Shown one piece after another: positions 60,020 to 64,000 of a stretch of 64,000 nt of DNA. Positions within the stretch are counted from its first letter, which is position 1. Each line of letters begins with the position of its first letter. The stretch covers positions 22,976,770 through 23,040,769 of the forward strand of contig OU862923.1 of NCBI GenBank assembly GCA_917880885.1, written 5' to 3'. The stretch is from Limnephilus marmoratus. Lineage: Eukaryota > Arthropoda > Insecta > Trichoptera > Limnephilidae. Made by a program: the position numbers and the translations under genes. Below the pieces are notes generated by a model. That model was not told the origin of the DNA. It made no database searches and worked only from the letters and a program-made list of their open reading frames with translations.

Positions 60020-62449
60020 TAACTAATTAACCATTACGCCGTTTCCCCGCAGGGGTAGGCAGAGAGGATGGACCGCCAAACAACTCTGTCTTGGCACACA
60101 CTCTTTGCCTCACATTCATACATCGTCTCATACATATTCTTCTATTATTCAGACTTTTTACATGACCCGATTCAAGTATCTGATTTACTAGATCGTGCCA
60201 TGTCTTCCTCGGGCGTCCCCGACTTCTTCTACCATTCACATTCGCGTCGTATATTCTTCTTACACTACTTTCTTCGTTCATTCGCACTACATGCCCAAAC
60301 CATCTGAGGGTCCCTTTCTTAATCTTACTCATTATGCTTACATCAGCCTTACATTCTTTGCGGATATCCACATTTCTCACACGATCATACATTGTTTTAC
60401 CACTGTTACGTTACGAAGTGACAATGTTTTCCCCAGTTCACTGCTTTCCCCATTTTACGCCAGAATAGTTCGTAGTACCTAAATTCCCCGCACCGCGCTG
60501 AGTTCGACACGGGCAAGCCCCGTGCCGGCCAGCGCCCGCATTCATTCATCCACTTGCCTCGGGCGTGACAACAGTGTCCCAAGTGATTGCGCCAAGGCGC
60601 TCTCCGAGAACCTAAACTCGTGATGTTTCTATAATGTGAATTGTGCACGAAAAGGCTCCCGCCCACCAGTAGCCTGTCTGCTGACTACCGCATTTCCTGC
60701 TGCTGTGAGTAATATGAACACTTGCCCTCTTTTGTGTGCTACGTCCCGCCCTTAAATTCGCTAACACGTGTGGAGAGTTGAGAGGGGAGTTCCCCCGTCA
60801 TGATAGAATTCTAGTCATAGCAAATACCCATGTGTAGTATGCCGAGGTTGGCAATTGTAAAACCCTGTCTCCTTCTAAATGAATAAATCCTTTACGTGCA
60901 AAACTGTGTTCTGATTGAGGAAGGAGACCTGGAGATTGTGAGGAAAGGAGGAGGAGGTATTCACAAACGAACCACAAGCACTCGCCTTGGTTTTGAGAGA
61001 ACCTTGCTTGCGCCGGCTTTCCTGAGCTAGTTTTGTTGGCCGATTAATTGCGTGTCCTTTCCAGGTTTGGTTTAGCAAATGGCCGTAAGTAAGCGGCAAT
61101 GCTAACACCACACATACGTCTCAGGGATCTCATTTCAACAGCATTCAGTTTACTATCATCCTTCCTCTGCCCGTTCCATGCCTCACTGCCATACACCAGG
61201 GTAGGTACCAGGACTCCATTGTGGACTGCTAGCTTCGCTTCTTTTGACAGTTTTTTATTAGCGCCAACGGCATTCAGTCCACCATTAATGGAGTTACCGG
61301 CATTCACCCTTCTTTCAATATCTCTATCAGCCTTCCCATCTCTCGTAAACATACTACCCAGATACACAAACTCATCCACCTGCTCCAAGTATTCATCATT
61401 CACAACTATATTGCATACTGTTTTCGTACTCTCTCTTTCAAACACCATGACTTTAGACTTACTTACATTCATCATTAACTCATTCTTCATACATACTACT
61501 TCGTTCATCCTAGATACGAGAGACTGTAGATCTTCCATAGTGTTTGAAATCAGCACCGCATCATCAGCATACAACAGGCAACATACTTTCAGATTACTCA
61601 ATTTCGCGCCCAATCCCACCTCTGTTATGAAGTGGTGTTAACTCTTATTTAAAGTTATTATTTTTCTAACACCTCTTCACAACAAGAACCATTGTTGTTT
61701 TAATTTTCGTAAAGCGATTAAGAATACGGGCAGGCAACACAGAGACGGCCGGGAATCTATGGTTTCCGGATCCGGTTTGGTTTTCACTCTGGAATCGTTT
61801 CACCGACGGGCAATCGTTGAAATGTTGGCACAGTCAATTAATTATAATTTACATTAAACCCAGACGGGTGAACGTATAGGAAATGTGAGAATAGTGTTTC
61901 CACAATGATGGGTGAAGTTTCAATCGAATAAATATAAAGTTTAATCGAGTGTTGTGCCAGATTAAATGACCGCAAAGGTCCGCGCGTGCAATGTAAAATT
62001 AAATAATACCGTAAAATTAAGAAACCGAGTATTGGCGCGCAGGATTCTGCAAAGTTCCGGATGGTATATTATTTGAACCCCACACAAACTGTGTTAATAT
62101 TTGGCAAATAGCCCACATAAGAAACTACCTAGCAAGCGCATAACAGTTAGATTGTATACTTGCATACGTATAGATTGAATAACCATGGTGACATTACGCA
62201 GCCTTGCTTGACACCTTTTGTAATATCAAACCACCCCGTAAAACCACCGTTCACCCTAACACATGCAAAGCTTCCCTCGTACAGAGACGCAATTGCCTGT
62301 ATAAGATTTGTATTAACTCCATACTTGGACAACACCTTCCATAGCTTTCTCCCGTCGACTCGGTCGTATGCTTTTTTGTATTGCGTGTGTATTGGCGCAA
62401 ACAATAAATTCATCCTAATATTTAAAGCATAATATTCCAAAATAACCAT
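60020..62449 (-). pseudogene. RTE-clade LINE broken by two inserts
   Basis: Minus-strand order: 62,449-62,165 YKKAYDRVDGRKLWKVLSKY, GVKQGCVMSPWLFNLYV; 61,640-61,097 HHFITEVGLGAKLSNLKVCC, LLYADDAVLISNTMED (YADD), VDEFVYLGSMFTRDGKADRD, MRSLRRMCGVS; 60,411-60,020 SGKTMYDRVRNVDIRKEC, LRWFGHVVRMNEESSVRRIY, RSRGRPRKTWHDLVNQILES. The protein reads across the gaps, which shows that 61,641-62,164 and 60,412-61,096 are later insertions or rearrangements. The 3' end TTAG tail matches 10,960-11,190. Confidence 0.8.
60412..61096. other. unidentified ~685-bp insert in the RTE element
   Basis: GC-richer DNA (CCCCGTGCCGGCCAGCGCCC and others) lying exactly between the codons for ...RRMCGVS and SGKTMYDRV of the RTE. 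No open frame, inverted ends or clear target duplication were found. Confidence 0.5.
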
Positions 62450-63272
62450 ATGCCAAAATACGCCAAGCCAAATGATCTTTTATCTTTATAGCTTTTATCT
62501 TTATATTATCTTTTATCTTTATAGACACAAGCATAAAGAGCGTTTTTCCCTAAAATAATTAAACTCGTACCATCTATAAAGGAGTGGATTACGAATTCTT
62601 TTAAAATTTAAAAAACAAATACATAAAGTAGTAGGTACAAATCCGTACTAGATATTTGATATAACTTTTGATCACAAAAAATATTTAACAAAATATTAAT
62701 TGGGGGTTTTGGTCTCAAATTGAAAATTAAGTTTTGTATGAAACGGGCCGAAACAAGCTGCCTAGACGTTCCTCAAATGTCAAGGGTTCAACAGTGTTCA
62801 CGAAGACAAATCGTAAACTCTAGGTGCAGTTAGGTGTACCCGTTTCAGAATAGACATCGTATAGTGAGGCGGGTTACTTTCTTGTTTGTATATGATAATG
62901 TTATATTAATAAACCCCCGGGTTGCCAGCAATTAATAAAAAAGAAGCAACAAAAACTTTCGAAAAACTGGCATCACGAGAATAGATTTTTTTTAAACAGA
63001 AACAAAAACAAAGTTTTTTTTTATTATTTTTATTGTTATTCTTATTATTTTTTTTAAAATTAAATTTAATAATGTTATTATCATGTTCTGCAAGTATTTT
63101 TGATTTTTATTTTTTAAAAATTAAATGGAGTTCTACGAATTGACCACAAAAAAAATTAATAATTCAAGATACCTCGTGGTCGATTAGCGAAAACTGGTAG
63201 CCGTAGGTACACAAACCTACAAATTACTGAATATAATGGGTATTGTGTAACATTATTGTTGGTAATTTTCAG

Positions 63273-63428
63273 ATGCTCTTGGAATCTTATGAATTCAAGG
63301 ACAACCGATATAAACAAAGCTTTATTCGTTTGGCAGATAAAGTATGTGACGTGCTGAAGAACGCGGACACCTGGATAATGGTCCCGTCATTCCGAAGTGC
63401 CGGAAATTTACCCAAAAAGTGTCCTGTG
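63273..63428 (+). CDS. DUF1091 paralogue B, exon 3
   Basis: Between GGTAATTTTCAG and GTAAAG a 52-codon phase-0 exon encodes MLLESYEFKDNRYKQSFIRL, ADKVCDVLKNADTWI and RSAGNLPKKCPV. It aligns with gene A exon 3 (L-x-S-Y-E-F-[RK]-x-N-x-Y-[RK]-x-S-F and G-N-[VL]-P-K-K-C-P), with identical exon borders. The intron from exon 2 is 4.26 kb and contains the RTE mosaic. The final exon, carrying the P-x-G block, should lie beyond 64,000; 63,429-64,000 has only AT-rich sequence and a GAA/TTC microsatellite at about 63,756. Confidence 0.82.
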
Positions 63429-64000
63429 GTAAAGATTTTCTTTAATATTTTAACTCAATATAGTTTTTAGTTATTACAAAGGGTGTTAATGTTTTCAAGT
63501 GTTTTTCTTCTAAGCTAAACAAAATATCTTCCACATGTCATAACTGGTCACTGAGTCGAGTAACGGACCAACCCCATAACCCGACCGACACTGTCCAATA
63601 CCTACTAGTCCAGACAAAATAGACATTCCAGTTTGCATTAATTCCGAACAAGCAAAATTTTTGTAAAGGTCTTGAATACGTCATTACAAAAACCAATATT
63701 CCAATATGACCCGATGTTGTACGAGTATACTGGCCGCATATGAGTGTATATTCGTTTCTTCTTCTTCTTGGTGTGCCCTATCAGGTCCCCCCGACGTTGG
63801 CGATCACAAAAATGTTTCGGTCTTGTGCTGCCGGAATAGCTCATATGTTTGTTTGAAATCGCGATAACTCGAGAACGGTGCATTGTAAGGGAAAAAGTAT
63901 TTAAATCTTTTTTGTAGAAAATTTTACGATCTACAAACTCTTCTTAATTTTTTTTCGGTAGCTCTCACCGTTTCCGAGATACACGCAAAATTTGTGACAT

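Noticed and set aside
61099..61641. 180-codon plus-strand frame
   Set aside because: Antisense of the RTE reverse transcriptase on the minus strand.

Overview
The window is eukaryotic nuclear DNA: AT-rich, intron-bearing and packed with transposable elements. A gustatory-receptor fragment, two insect-type DUF1091 secreted proteins and repeat families familiar from moths and butterflies point to an insect, most likely Lepidoptera. The species cannot be named. No bacterial features (operons, Shine-Dalgarno sites, CRISPR) are present.

Host genes. (1) About 1.4-3.75 kb, + strand: the 3' exons of a gustatory receptor (Gr), with a hAT transposon in its last intron. (2) 6,667-22,588, + strand: a complete 11-exon gene for the MCM9 helicase, assembled exon by exon with matching splice phases into 1,103 codons. 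(3) 36,335-25,381, - strand: a complete 4-exon DUF1091 gene of 187 codons. (4) 58,859-63,428, + strand: two internal exons of a divergently oriented DUF1091 paralogue, whose first and last exons were not found here. The two DUF1091 genes share exon layout and phase, which indicates an old duplication.

Most of the rest is mobile DNA. Retroelements are a CR1/Jockey-superfamily LINE with coupled ORF1/ORF2 (38.2-41.6 kb), a second LINE (47.0-49.2 kb), a LINE broken by an insert (28.1-29.8 kb), three copies of a CR1-like 3' end (7.8, 33 and 49.5 kb), RTE pieces (0.3, 3.4, 11 and 60-62.4 kb) and Penelope-like elements (16.8, 18.3-19.1, 25.9-28.0 and 57.3-57.8 kb). DNA elements are hAT (1.7-3.2, 9.7-10.3, 44.8-45.9 kb and others), piggyBac (34.5-36.0 kb plus three TTAA MITEs), PIF/Harbinger (50.6-51.4 kb plus two MITEs), mariner (24.5-25.35 kb), a Mutator-like foldback (25.9-26.5 kb), and Helitron-like repeats ending in CTAG. 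Several are nested with exact target-site duplications, so the order of insertion can be read.

No coordinated pathway is evident. MCM9 is a DNA-repair helicase; the Gr and the DUF1091 genes belong to families linked to chemosensation or secretion, but nothing here ties them functionally to MCM9. The most useful leads are the MCM9 C-terminal motif, the paralogous DUF1091 pair, hammerhead-like motifs in the Penelope ends, heat-shock-element-like arrays in Helitron-like repeats, and a foldback repeat with identical 45-base arms.
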